A stretch of 64,000 nucleotides of DNA from Pseudorasbora parva (GCF_024679245.1 NC_090178.1:44525072-44589071); one strand, 5' to 3'; counted from the first letter of the stretch, positions 23,367 through 35,220 are shown. A program made the numbers and translations. Notes: generated by a model not told the origin, from the sequence alone.

Positions 23367-23618
23367 AGGGTTAGTTCACCCAAAAATTAAAATTCTGTCA
23401 TTAATTCCTCACCCTAATGTCGCTGGACACCCGTAAGACCTCCGTTCATCTTCGGAACACAAATGAAGATATTAGTGTTGAAATCTGACGGCTCAGAAAG
23501 GCCTTCCTTAACACCAATGTCACTTCATTTTGTGATCTGAAGACCGTCTTACGGGTGTCGAACGACATGAGGGTAAGTAATTAATGACAGATTTTTTTTG
23601 GGGGGGTGACCTAACCCT
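23367..23618. mobile_element. TTAA-flanked MITE (AGGGTTAGTTCACC family), short form
   Basis: TTAA at 23363-23366 and 23619-23622. The termini AGGGTTAGTTCACCC and GGGTGACCTAACCCT are inverted, and the interior is itself palindromic (CCGTAAGACC near 23432 with GACCGTCTTACGG near 23542). At 252 bp it is the short cousin of 19351-19954. It abuts the preceding element with no extra base. Confidence 0.85.
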
Positions 23619-23886
23619 TTAATAGATAAGGCCAATTGTTGGCTTGCATGTACAGTAGTGGCTAAAAGTGATGTCCGGTCTAGAAAAATTGACGGCCATT
23701 ATTTAAATGTTAAGAGATATGTGTTAAAGATGTTGTATGCATATTGCATAGGTATTGTTAGGAGTCAATTAGTCTCAGCCTCAGACGTCATGCCCATAGA
23801 CCATAGGCTGAATGCAGATGGCACACTTACAGGATATCCGCGAGATGTGTGTGTTGGGTTCTTTAACAGTCCACCTGGAAACAAAT

Positions 23887-25007
23887 CAGTCCCTCCATGA
23901 TTTCGCGATGTTGCGATCACAACTATTAACGCAACTTCAACAAAGCCCTGTGAATTAAGTGCGACTCGCAATTTTGACCAATCACCGCAACTTTTCTGCA
24001 ACTTTGACCAATTATTCGCGGTCTCCTGATAAGCGGCGCGTCAGCAAGCAATATCTATATATTATATCTATGTTTTTCGCTAACACAAATTAATTTTGAC
24101 GGCACTACATTTAATAACGCAACGCACATTTTCAGTTTGATCCGGCATAGCCCTTTTTACAGTCTATGAAAGAAAAAGGGTTAACATTAATATTACTATT
24201 CTAAACCAAAAGTGCAGTAATTGCCTACAAGCTACCATATTTTCTGTTGAACTTGTAATAGACTCCAGGTCGAAAGAAAAGTGTGTTTTTACACCGAGCA
24301 CATTCTCTGCAGTCCGAGCGGATTGCACTGCAGCTCACTCTCGCTCATATCCGAGGTAAATCATTAACACCATCACCGCTTACAGTAAATGCGTTTTATT
24401 GAACTAAATACATTACAATCGGCTAAAACGAATACGCAGTTTACTTTTCTGAACAAGATGAGCACTCCCAAGTCCATGTTTCTCACACTGTTCATGTGTT
24501 CTGAGAAGACAATGCTGAATAAATTCATATTTTTTGTTATTTTTGGACCAAAATGTATTGTCGACGCTTCAAAAGAGTCTAACTGACCAACTGATGTCAC
24601 ATATGGACTACTGTGATGATGTTTTCATTCCCTTCTGGACGTGGACAGCAAGTGGGCAAACAAAGGACAGAAAGGCCTCAGACTAAATCTAAAATATCTT
24701 AAACTGTGTTCTGAAGATGAACGGAGGTCTTACGGGTGAGGAATGACATTAGGGTCATTAATGAAAGAAATTTCATTTTTGGATGAACTAACCCTTTAAA
24801 GGGGCCGCACTATATTCCTCCTCCAGGTGTGGTGTGGTACTGGTGCGCTCTCAGGTCCGCATGACAGCTTTCACAATACCAATTTTTCATACGAACTATG
24901 CCCTGTTCTGAACTGTACTGCCAGTGTAAAAACACCCTTTATTTATATTCCCAAAATGAGAGAAATCACTGCTTATTCTGAATTCTGGAGATATCCTGGA
25001 GGGACTG
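23887..25007. mobile_element. hAT-like element with CAGTCCCTCCA termini
   Basis: CAGTCCCTCCATGATTTCG at 23887 and GATATCCTGGAGGGACTG at 25007 are inverted. The hexamer ACAAAT directly adjoins both ends (23881-23886, 25008-25013). A TTAA MITE (24502-24795) lies within. The CAG...CTG termini suggest hAT, but a 6-bp rather than 8-bp duplication leaves the class open. No transposase frame was seen. Confidence 0.6.
24502..24795. mobile_element. Right half of the GGTTAGTTCACC MITE family
   Basis: From GAGAAGACAATGCTGAATAA to GATGAACTAACCCT followed by TTAA (24796-24799). It aligns with the right halves of 19351-19954 and 40207-40513. The left half is missing and the break is at about the same place as in the 40207 copy. 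Confidence 0.75.
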
Positions 25008-25013
25008 ACAAAT

Positions 25014-25631
25014 GCTGTGACTCCAAACTCCCCTGTGGAACTGTTAATAACTGTGATTATTATAAAAGCACTTACCAGGATCAGCTAAAGTAGGGTGTGA
25101 GACGTTTGCGACTCCATTGTCGCAGTAAACTTGCACAATGTTCTTGAATTAATAGTCTATATATATACTATATGCGTTACATGTAAGTCAAACTTTCTCT
25201 TGGGTGGTCCTTGACCAATGAAAGCTGCAATAGACTCCAGATTTTAAATGCCTGTCTTCCCTGTTAATTAATCTCCACTATTCTCCATTGTGCAGTTTTG
25301 CTCTACACCTTCAGCAGTTCACTGTATTAAATGGATACGGACCATTTTACATACAAAGAGGAGAGAAACAAAACCTTCCACTGGCAAACGTGGCAGGTGA
25401 ATGGCCTAATTCGGGGATAGAGCTGAAAGTGAAAGAGGTAAAAGTGAGAGATACGGAAGCAGCCATGAATTGCAGAAGATCCATGAATTGCAGATCCATG
25501 GGTCCAATTTTATCTTTTTACTTAAAAATAAAAACTTTTACTCAACAAAACCCTCATTAACAAATAGACACAAAAAGTTGATTTTTAACATAATGTATAG
25601 ATCACTGTTTTCCAGAGACACAAAGTTTACC
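25014..25631. other. Unassigned stretch
   Basis: A small direct duplication CATGAATTGCAG lies at about 25466 and 25481. A phrase AATAGACTCCAG near 25211 also occurs near 24250. No gene was seen. Confidence 0.4.
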
Positions 25632-25635
25632 TTAA

Positions 25636-26906
25636 AGGGGTGATGAATTGAGAAATCAAACTTCCCTTGAGCTTTTGATATATAAAAGGTCATGGTAATA
25701 TAAGAATATCCTGTAAGTTTCAGAGCTGAAAACTTCCTTGTTAGGCAAAGAAAAGCTTTTATAGACACCAGGCTCAGCAAACGATTGTGTGCGCATCTTG
25801 ACGTCATCGTGTGGAAAAACACGCCTCTCCAGAATAATGAGCACGTGTAGTTCAGTAGCCCCGCCCACCGACTCATGGAGCTGTTCGGATCACGGCACCC
25901 ATCAGAAATAAACATGCCGAAGAAGATAGCGAGATATTGAGCTATTCCTGGTTGTGGAAGAACACAGTCGCTGCATAAGCTTCCTTCGGATCCTAATATT
26001 AGGAATGTGTGGTTGAACTTTATTTTTAATGAAGTTCCAGCTCGCGCGGGAAAGACATTGTATGCGTGTTCGCTTCATTTCACTGCGGAAGCGTTTGTAA
26101 ACAAGTCTCAGGTTGATGCTGGTTTTGCAGACATATTGAGATTAAAACACAACGCTGTGCCTTCTCTATTTGATACAACAGGAATGGTGCAGCACACTTA
26201 TGTGAGTAAAACGTGTTTTTTTTAAATATGTGATTGTATTGCATTTTTATAGATCATTTGGATTATGTGTACGTGTCTAACAGAACATACCTTTAGCACG
26301 CTGTACTCATGTAACATGTATGGGCTGTGTGTTTTCCATTTGGGCTACCAAAACGTGAGCCCATCGGCAGGCCGGTGAATCTCAAATAGTGAAATAATAT
26401 TCCTTTCTTGATCTGCGTTGTTCACTCTCTTGACTTGATATTTGAAGGGGGCGCATTCACGTGCGTGTGTGTGTGCAGTTCGCGCTTATATCCACTGATC
26501 GGTTGGGCTGATGAGCAATACATTTAAAAAAAAAAATCCAATCAATCGTGGGTGGATGAGAGATAAATCATTGTGTTTGTTTGATAAAGATGTTTTGAGA
26601 GCACTGTCAGAGAATCATTCTGGTTCCGGCTTTCAAAACAATCCCTCTCTCAAATGAACTGACAGAGCTGAAGCTCATTAAATATGCAAATCTTATCCAA
26701 TCCTAGCCGTGGGCGTTCACTTCCAAGTCTCTCCAGTGCGGCACGCCCATCAAAACCCAGCGGTCAGGAGAGAGCCTCAAAACCAGTGTATAAAATAGCC
26801 TGTTACTTATTAGTTATGATGTTTTTGAATGTAAAAACCACACGAACATCATTAGTTCACTTCAGACAACAGTATAAAAAAATAAAAAAGCCAGTTCATG
26901 ACACCT
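25636..26906 (+). mobile_element. TTAA-flanked THAP-bearing transposon remnant (Kolobok-like)
   Basis: TTAA at 25632-25635 and 26907-26910 flank termini AGGGGTGATGAATTGAG and, inverted, AGGTGTCATGAACTGG. The element carries a THAP zinc-finger exon on the plus strand (25914-26201). TTAA targets combined with a THAP domain is the known signature of Kolobok transposons. P elements also use THAP but duplicate 8 bp, and piggyBac uses TTAA but lacks THAP. Most of the transposase is missing in these 1271 bp. A much decayed relative lies at 46590-46930. Confidence 0.7.
25914..26201 (+). pseudogene. THAP zinc-finger exon of a transposase, first Cys replaced by stop
   Basis: The frame opens at ATG 25914 and reads MPKKIARY, then TGA, then AIPGCGRTQSLHKLPSDPNI and on to 26201. 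Features of a THAP C2CH DNA-binding domain follow in order: Cys14, the conserved Pro24 region and Trp33, then LYACSLHF (the distal Cys-x2-His pair), and AVPSLF matching the terminal AVPTIF-type box. The expected first zinc-binding Cys is at codon 9, exactly where TGA stands; one base change from TGT or TGC explains it. The exon ends in a good donor, TTAT followed by GTGAGT at 26202. No further transposase exons are recognisable. A start after the stop (GTG at 26007) would lose half of the zinc site. Dead gene. Confidence 0.75.
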
Positions 26907-26929
26907 TTAAAACTGTTTAGACTGACTAA

Positions 26930-28250
26930 GGCTTATCATACACCCAGTGCAAGTTTCTGTTTCAGCCTGAAGCAGTTGTCATTTCCCCGTCCAGCGCCAT
27001 GTTGTTTAAATAGCAAATGCGGTCACGCTCTTCTGTTGGCCCATGGGTTTGCTGGTCTGAAAATGAGGTGTGTTGAGGAGGTACATTGTTGGCGCATTGC
27101 TATCTAGAGGACGTGAAAACGACTGTTCCATTGACCAACACAAACCTGCTCTAAAGTCAATAGCGCAGTATTTATGTGTTATTTAAAGGTGCCCTAGAAT
27201 GAAAAATTGAATTAACCTTGCCATAGTGGAATAATGAGAGTGCAGTACATGGACATCACATACTGTGAGTCTCAAACAGCTTTGCCTCCTCCTTCATATG
27301 TAAATCTCATAAATCAAAAACACCACGGAAAAATAAGTGCTTCTCAACATAAAGTGGTGATTACAACGATCTATTTCGGTTTTGTCGGAGGGAAAGACGG
27401 GTGTCCATGCTTGCAGTTACTAATCCCCGAATCAGAGCTTTTCTGTGAAAAGAACACGTATACTATCCAGTGTTTTACCAAAAATTTGCAATCTGTCTCT
27501 CTCTCGTGCGCGCAGATGATCTGAAAACACCAATAAACAAGTAAACTGCATTTTATCAATCTCCATTTGAGATGTTCTGCTTAAAGTGTCATTCAGTCGG
27601 TCTGTGTTCTGTCAGGACTCACAAGCCGCTTCACTGACCTGCTGTGAGCTGCTGAAATAAGCCAATCAGAGCAGAGCTCAACATTAATATTCATGACAAA
27701 CACAGAGCATTACATCCTAGGGACAATTTATAGGGTTGTAAATGGACCTGTAAAACTGTATCTGGACAATTTTTGCCCTTAAATAAGCCACATACCCTCT
27801 ATGTAGATATCAGAGAACAATTTAACATATTGTTTCAAATCATTCTAGGGCACCTTTAAAGTTAGTAATGTGCGCACACTCTGCTTATTACACAGACAGG
27901 GACGCTTAGCAGCACACACACATTTTTAAATATTAAAAATAAAAGGATTCCTCTTTGAAGAAGCGTTCAGTCCACCATGTAAATAGCGCTCGCAAAATCC
28001 AACATGTAAATAGCGAATCCGCCATGGTGCGAGCGCTTATAAAGGGAATGGGAGATGAGACTCAGATTGGTTTATTTAACGTTACGCCCAAAACACACTC
28101 ATGACTCGTTAAGAGACTAGGGGCAACCCTTTTAGACCATGTGCCTGCCACGCAACCATCTTTTTCGACGATAACCTAGCAAAAGTGGATTTGCCCTAAG
28201 TGCACCTATGCCATGCGCTACAGACCATGTTGCCAGATCGTTAAAATAAG
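26930..28250. repeat. Dispersed repeat interrupted by a TTAA element
   Basis: The left part (26930-27186) has TTGTTTAAATAGCAAATGCG, TTGGCCCATGGGTTTGCTGG and TTGGCGCATTGCTAT. The right part continues from 27856 with GTTAGTAATGTGCGCACACT and GCTTATTACACAGACAGGGA. A partial copy of the left part also lies at about 35345-35470. Outer limits are approximate and the class is unknown. Confidence 0.55.
27187..27855. mobile_element. TTAA-flanked element (AGGTGCCCTAGAATGA family)
   Basis: TTAA at 27183-27186 and 27856-27859 flank AGGTGCCCTAGAATGA and its perfect inverse TCATTCTAGGGCACCT. The interior (669 bp) includes GGACATCACATACTGTGAGT and GCCGCTTCACTGACCTGCTG, both found on the opposite strand in the longer copy at 31886-32919. 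Non-coding. Confidence 0.88.
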
Positions 28251-29889
28251 GTCCAATATCTCACAAATGTTGATATTCAGATTAAAAATAACGCATCCAT
28301 TCATCAAAATTGCTTGAAAAATGTAAGACGGGACTTGATTTTGTCCTCTGTATTTGATTGGATCGTAGGAAGTTGGCCATTTCTAACTAAATGGAAGCAG
28401 ATCTGAATGGCAGTCTGCAGTCAGTTGTGGAGGATGTTTAGTCCGTCCCTCTGCCAAGACTCGTCGTGAAGAGAACAGATGGTGCTTTGAGGAGGAGGGC
28501 AGGATATCGTGTTTGATTAAAGATTACAAGTGTTTATGAATTAAAATATTATAATAATGCACATATGAATCATTTATATTAAACACTTTAACATTGAGTA
28601 AAAAAAAAAGGAAAAAAAAGAAGATTTGTCAATTTTGATTTTATGGTGACTTTGAGAAACTTTTCAGGAGTTTCTTGATTTTTATCATTTGAAAATATAA
28701 AAATGCTAAATGCTAAAATTCTGCAAAGCAGAATCTCTCAGTAAAGGCTTCAACTGAGGTAATTATGAAGCAGAAGAGAAGCAAAGACAACAGTTTCAGT
28801 GTTGATATTCATTCGTGACTTCAAATTTGTTGGCCACGAAACCCTCACATAAGCACAAATGCATAAACGCCGGGAGAAAATGACCCCACAGCCACATCCG
28901 CTCCATCTTATTTGATTTCATGCGGAGCTCTCGTGAAATAATCAAGTGAGAGAGATATTGCTGCTGTGTCCTCAGGCTCTGTGTTCAATACACAACACAA
29001 TACAACACTCATTTATTTCTATAAGAGAAAGAGGAGGGAGAATAGAGATAATTCAGTGGTGAACTACGAGGACAAACTCGTTTTTCTGAAGATATTAAAT
29101 CACACACAGCCGCTCGCAGAAAGTATTCAGGCCCTTAACCATTTCTCATTTACTGAATTATAGATCTGCAAGAGAAATGCCGTGTTCTCTGTGATGTTCA
29201 TGTTTCAAAGCACTAAAACATTTTTATATTACATTTTCTACTAGAGAAAAACGACCACAAACAACTGAAAGGCATTTGTGTCGTGAGTGCCATTCATTTA
29301 ATGGTTTGCATCAGAATTAAAATGTATGTGTACTGCATTTGCTGGCTTTACAAGCTGTTCAAATGTTCTGCTCAAGGTTGTTTGAACGGATCCATTGAGA
29401 TATAATGTGTTTGAGAGACTTGGAGAGGGTGTTGGATTGTGTTATTACTCTCATTTCTTGTCTGCGGTGGTCTTGGAATGGGCAGAAAGCCACGAGGCAG
29501 GTGGCAGGAGCATTTGACTGGTTTAAATTGGGCTATTTATCTTGGCCTTTTGGTGGCAAACGGATTGGCTTCTGCCTTACTGTCCATCTATCATTATGAC
29601 TTCCCTCTGTGGAGGTCAAAGCAGTAATTCTACTGACCCCTTGAGTTTTGAAGAGAGCTAGATCGTTTTGGAAATGTAGATGCACTATAGTGTATACTAG
29701 AGGCTTCCTAGACAAATGTATTTATAATGGATCTTAATTTAACACATTAAATTTGTGGCTTAATAGCATGGCCTTTTTAGCATTTTAGTATGTTCCTTGA
29801 GGTTCACTTCTAATGTACTGGTAATCAAGTTTTTTGCACAAAGGATAAACAAAGATATATGCAGAAATACAATTATTTCAGGGTATTCT
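28251..29889. other. Largely unassigned, repeat-poor stretch
   Basis: No paired termini. Frames at 28966-29163 and 29405-29599 have no recognisable domain. This is one of the longer stretches without visible transposons, and it may be unique intronic or intergenic sequence. Confidence 0.4.
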
Positions 29890-30868
29890 CACAAAAATGC
29901 GTATAAATAGTACGAGTGTGCAATGTCGTGGAATGTATATGCCAAAACTCATTTACGGCACGCGGTTTTTCGCGTGCATATGAGACGCATTTTATGGCGT
30001 ATTATACATACGAACCCGCCACCCCACCACCCTAAACCTACCCAAGCGCGTGTCATATATACGCCCCACAACCCTAAACCATAGACCGTAAAAAAATATG
30101 GACGACTCGACATCATCCGTTTCCGCTTGGCAGATTTGAAGCTTTCAGGCAGCCTTGCACGGCGCGGACATCTTGGGACCGAGTCTGCGCAGTAGCGATT
30201 TCGGGACCGGAGTTGCGCAGTAGAGCGCAGGAAGTAGAGCAGGAAGTACAGTCGCGATATCAAAAGCCCGCCCACACTCTCGCAGATGCAGAACAATTAA
30301 TAATGTTGTTGTGAAATAAACAGTTATGGAAATGTAGAAATTAAAGCTAAAGCTCTAATCTGCTCCCAAAAATTCCGAAAAAAGTCCGTTAGTGCCTCAG
30401 TGACAACTTCACTTAGAGAAGCCGTCAGTCTCAGCTGTCAATCATGACGTCACACCCCCCGTTTTTATAGCATCAAATAACTAACTCAAAGTAAACTTAT
30501 TTTTAAAACGAACACCTGAAATGAAATCATCGTGATGATAACTGCCTTCAGTGACATAAACTAACTTTGGGGAAACATTTTTGAAGTGTAATTTTATTAT
30601 TTAGTTTGCCTCGCGTCCATTAGAAAACACAGAGGGGCGGCTATACTGGGACCGGTCACCGGGGGGCGATCGAGGCGCGAAAGCTTCAGTAAATTGGAGG
30701 GAGACTGCAGGCTTGCCCTAAACCTACCCAAGCGCGTGTCATATATACGACATAAAGTGCGTCTCATATGCACGCGAAAAACAGCGTATCATATGCACGC
30801 CAAAATGAGTTTTGGCGTATACATTCCACGACATTGCACACTCGTACTATTTATACGCATTTATGTGT
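29890..30868. repeat. Fold-back element with ~110-150 bp arms and an internal insertion
   Basis: ATGCGTATAAATAGTACGAG, GTGCAATGTCGTGGAATGTA and GCCAAAACTCATTT near 29897-29955 recur inverted at about 30805-30862; CGCGTGCATATGAGACGCA also recurs inverted. The block CCTAAACCTACCCAAGCGCG is present in direct orientation at about 30031 and 30718, so the element has both inverted and direct internal repeats. The intervening 30080-30715 segment looks inserted. Non-coding. Confidence 0.75.
30080..30715. mobile_element. Inserted segment flanked by 9-bp direct repeat CCCTAAACC
   Basis: CCCTAAACC lies at 30071-30079 and 30716-30724. The segment between starts ATAGACCGTAAAAAAATATGG, a phrase common in cyprinid repeats, and ends GACTGCAGGCTTG. 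No inverted termini are visible. The host fold-back is itself rich in CCCTAAACC, so the 9-bp match may be coincidental. Confidence 0.4.
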
Positions 30869-31885
30869 GATCGGGTTATTATTTTCAATCTCCATTCTGA
30901 CGCTGTGTGTGAAATAGGCTTGGCAGTAAACTGGCACTGTTATGATTGGCACAGGAAACCCTATCAACGCCCTCTCGCTATTGCACGTGAGTTAGAGTTT
31001 TGAAAAGATTATCCTTATAAAACTGTCATTTACAAACATATCATTATATTAACTTACGGTTTGTGATGCAGCTGCTGTCAAATCCAGTTGTCTGCTTCAT
31101 CTTTCAACAAAGTTTTTTTGCAAACTCTCCATTTCACTGTGCCTCATTAACAATACAATATACAGTCACATTCTTTGAACAAAAATATAATTCTCAGACA
31201 CAATCCGGGATGACATTAAAAACAACCCATCCACTTCTTCCTGATGCTGGGATCCTTCTGAGGTCTGTACAGAGATGCAAATGAGCTGTTTAACCAACAC
31301 GTCAAAGGCAGCAGTTTTCTGGTATCGTTTAAAGCCCTTTGAAGCTGCACTGAAACGCTCATTTGGACCTTGAGCCCTTTGGGGACAAATGGAGAAAAAT
31401 CCTGGAAATTTCTCTTCGACTGAAGAAAGAAAGACATGAACATCTTTGATGACATCAGGGTGTTTAAATTATCAGCAAAAGTTTATTTAAAAGTGTAAAA
31501 CTAATCCTTTAAGCCTTGTCTGTGAAACTGGGGGTTCATTTATTTATTTAATTTTTTTATCTTACTGTCCCCAAACAGCCAGTAAAGCCATTAACTCACC
31601 TGACACTCCACTCTATGATTCTCAAAATGTATATGTTCATTGCAGAATTCATCAAATGGAAATCTAAAATGTCTAAAACATTCATCAAAATAAACCAGAG
31701 GCCTGTGACTGTTTTCATTGAACACTGTAACTGCACAGAAGATTAATGGACCTTTAAATGCAATGTATATTCATAGTGCATGAAAGAAATTTTCTTTATT
31801 TGTGCTTTTTCTTTATCCAAAGCTATGCTTTTACCCTATATGTGATTTATTCAATATTCAATATTATGTAATTAATTTTAAAATG
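30869..31885. other. Unassigned stretch
   Basis: No repeat termini or exon signals that I trust. Frames at 31063-31284 and 31216-31455 overlap on opposite strands and look random. Confidence 0.4.
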
Positions 31886-32919
31886 ACAGCAGGTCAGTGA
31901 AGCGGCTTGTGAGTCCTGACAGAACACAGACCGACTGAATGACACTTTAAGCAGAACATCTCAAATGGAGATTGATAAAATGTAGCTTACTTATTTATTT
32001 GTTTTTTCAGATCATCCGCGCGCAAGTAAGAGCTTGCGTTTGTGCGGTTGCCAGATTTCCGTAATTAAAATCCCATTTTCTGTGAAAAAAAACTGTATGC
32101 TATCCGTTTTTTTTTGTCCAATCTGACGCTCTCTCTCGCACGGATGATCTGAAAACACCAATTAACAAGTAAGCTGCATTTCAGCAATCTCAATTGACTA
32201 TCGTTTTATCTTATATGGTGGAAAAGGTGACGTTTGCTAGAAGATCGAGTGAACGGTATCTACGGTTGTATTTTGTAATACAAAATAATATTACCCTTTG
32301 TCATTAGACACACTATTTAGTTTTGTATGGTACTTGGAGTTTCCTGTTGTTACTGTACTAGCATCTTGCGTCATCTAGAAAATGCGGTCTCTCTAAGAAA
32401 CTTTCAATTTAATCAGAAATTGTTTAGACAGCTAGTCAATAAGTGGATCACTACTTACTGCTTGTAGGAATGTTGCCCATTAAGACGCTGAGCGAAGCCT
32501 GCTTGAAATGGGCCGAACAAACGAGCGATTTGTTGTGGTATCCGATTATAATAAACCTCAACCATGACTGTTGACATATGACAACAGTCCCCTGCACGGC
32601 CTAAACATGTCATGAAAGCCGTTTTTGCTATCCTCGAGTGTCATTTGATGCTTCGGCTCCATCAGTTCCGCCTGATGATGAACATGTTTGGACAGATGCA
32701 AATGTTGGGGGCGTGCATATAAATGATCCCCAAACCTTGCGTCATGATTGGCCTTATGTTGAGAAGCACTTATTTTTCCGTGGTGTTTTTGATTCACGAG
32801 ATTTACATATGAAGGAGGAGGCAATGGTGTTTGATACTCACAGTATGTGATGTCCATGTACTGAACTCTTATTATTTCACTATGGCAAGGTTAATTCAAT
32901 TTTTCATTCTAGGGCACCT
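31886..32919 (-). mobile_element. Longer copy of the AGGTGCCCTAGAATGA family, one end missing
   Basis: The intact terminus TCATTCTAGGGCACCT ends at 32919 before TTAA (32920-32923). Homology to 27187-27855 on the opposite strand begins at about 31886 (CAGCAGGTCAGTGAAGCGGC). It contains several hundred bases absent from the shorter copy, so it is probably closer to the parent element. A frame at 32558-32857 minus partly covers the repeat but shows no domain. Confidence 0.75.
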
Positions 32920-32923
32920 TTAA

Positions 32924-34574
32924 GGACACAAATTGGCTATATTGGACAGGAATGTTTTATTTGCTTCAACAATCTTAACCGCTATAAACATGTATTTTAT
33001 ATCTCTTTATATGAGACGGCTATGCGCTGTTCGCTGCTCTGTCCTTCAGAGGTAGGATGTAGAAATGATCACTTTCAAGTGGAATTTGCCTTAGGACCAA
33101 TTCTAATGATAGCGTTCATAAGAATAGGGTTGAACTCAGATTACGGCTCAGAGCTCAGTTTAAAGGACTCTTCTAATATAGCCTGTGCAATATATGTAAT
33201 ACTCACTCTTTTTATACTTCAGGCCCAAACTTTATAAATCATAATTTGATCTTTCTTTCTTGACAGCTCTTTCATTTTCTTTTGTAAGTTGTTTTCTCTG
33301 GATGCATCGCAGACACCCCGAAAGGCCTTTTAGAGACAGATCGTGAAAAAGTTGAAGCACCCGAGCAGAAAAGTTCTGCAAAGCTGATTCATATTTATTT
33401 GCTGAAGTAAGAAATTGGAAAGTTCTCACTCGGGTGCTTCTGCAACCCCCCGATGGCGACTCGCCCAGGATGAGTTTAACTTCACACTGCTTGCACTGCA
33501 GGTTTATTTCATTATAACCTCTGTTAAAGAAAAAAATTCTCAAACTACTGCATAACAAAGCTGGAGTCACCGGCAGACTTTGCCCGCAGGCTTGGCCTTT
33601 CTCTAGGTCCAGCTCTGGCAGTCCTAATGAGACACAAGGGACTCGGTGCTTACAACCAAAAACTTCTGCATCATGAGAGAGAAGGGCTGGAGACTTCCGT
33701 ACAGGATCTGATCAATGAACAGGACTAGATGACAATGCAGCTGGAAAGTGCAATGTAAGAAGTCTAAATCTGAGCTCTCTTCACTGGGGAACATTCTCGA
33801 CTCCAGAAGCACAAGCAGGAACACGTAAGCTATGTTCCCAAACCTGTGAGCTGCCTTCCCAGACAGCATGCTAAAGCATCAGAGACAGACCAAACTAAGC
33901 TTATTTAACTTTTTCCTCGCCAAACACTGAATTTACAGAGTTTCCACTGTTAGACGCTAAAGGGCGCTATTACGCATCTTCTGAATGAGTTCTGAATCTC
34001 CAGATCAAAACACATGCGAGTAAGACAGAGTAAAACTAGCGATTGTATGTAAGCAGATGCATATGAAAAATAACGTGATCATCATCATTAAACAGCATAT
34101 GAATATGAGAAAAACTAATGTTACTGAATGAGATGTGGACCCAGGACGAGCTACAGGACTGTGAGTCATTAGGGGTTTTGATGGACTCGATCTCCTCCAT
34201 CTGTGTTTGATCATCTCTGAATCAGATCTGGATACAGTCTTTCACAAAAACGTGATTTTCTTAGCTTTTTGTTCAAAATGTTGCTTTTTTCTGAAACTTA
34301 CCCATATTCGTTGGGTAAGTGTTGATAAAAACGTGTTGATAAAAAAGAAATGCAAGAAGCTAGAATAAAACATTTTTTGTTTAAAAGAAGAGGGCTAGAG
34401 GGTCAGCTCTCTCTTTTGATATATTGCATGCTCAGATATTCATAAAACAAAATATTATAAGGGTTATTACATTTTGGTGAAAATGGTCAAATACTCTGGC
34501 AGTGACTGGCAACTTTTTTTTTAAACGCTGGTGGGGAAAGAGTTAATGGGACATTTGAATTGTTTCACGTCAAA
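32924..34574. other. Unassigned, repeat-poor stretch
   Basis: Frames at 33232-33570 minus (112 codons) and 33624-33869 minus (81 codons) are the longest, but I recognise no domain and see no matching splice sites. No transposon termini found. Confidence 0.4.
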
Positions 34575-34578
34575 ATAG

Positions 34579-35216
34579 TGTGACGGACCGACTGCCTCTC
34601 CCACATAATCAGCGCCACCCCGTCCTTGAAAGCGCCGCCCTTCACCAGGTTCCCGACTGGCGTGGGTGATAGAGAGAGAAGGGGAGCGGAAATTACTGAG
34701 AAATGGCTGTGAGTGATGAGGCACACCTGAGTATCATGAAGCTTCATCACCGCCACTGTTAAATGCTGAGCATGCCTCTCTCCAGGAGGCCAGCCTATCC
34801 CCTTGTGCATGCACGCTGGTGTCCTCGTAGGTCCAGGAGGGGAGCGCGGAAAGACTCCCATGCCGTCCAGAATGGAAGTGCACACGTAACGCCGCTGACG
34901 GGCTAGTATGCCGGGCCGCTCTTCCCCTCGATGTCCGCGGCTGAAGAGGATGAGCCGCCACGTCGAAGCCGCAACCCCTCACGCCTCAGACCAGGGAGAA
35001 GCGTGTGCGACCGCCAGACCCCGCCTCTTTCCTGGACCCATTCTATCTATTCACTACCCTTCTGGGACCAGTTCATGTCGCACCGAGGATACCAGATCCC
35101 CTGTTGTGTTTGTTGATTCCCCGTTTGTGAACAACTTATGTTTGTTTATGTAAATAAATGCCTCTTCGAGGGCTGACGCTACACCCACTGTATCTGTGTG
35201 TGCTCCTCCCGTCACA
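34579..35216 (+). mobile_element. Solo LTR with 4-bp TSD
   Basis: The unit starts TGTGACGGACCG and ends CTCCCGTCACA, with the short inverse TGTGACGG / CGTCACA expected of an LTR. ATAG flanks both ends (34575-34578, 35217-35220). A polyadenylation signal AATAAA (within GTAAATAAATGCC near 35150) lies upstream of the end, giving plus orientation. It is 638 bp, GC-rich in the middle, with no primer-binding site, gag or pol beside it, so it is the single LTR left by recombination. A 4-bp duplication is seen with many Ty3/gypsy elements. Open frames inside are incidental. Confidence 0.85.
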
Positions 35217-35220
35217 ATAG

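Noticed and set aside
32558..32857. 99-codon minus frame as a gene
   Set aside because: It overlaps repeat sequence shared with 27234-27340 where the frame is not kept.
33232..33570. 112-codon minus frame as a host gene
   Set aside because: No domain, no splice sites, and composition like the surrounding non-coding DNA.
34521..35153. Frames of 60-106 codons on both strands in the GC-rich LTR
   Set aside because: They overlap on both strands, have no domain, and the segment is explained as a solo LTR.
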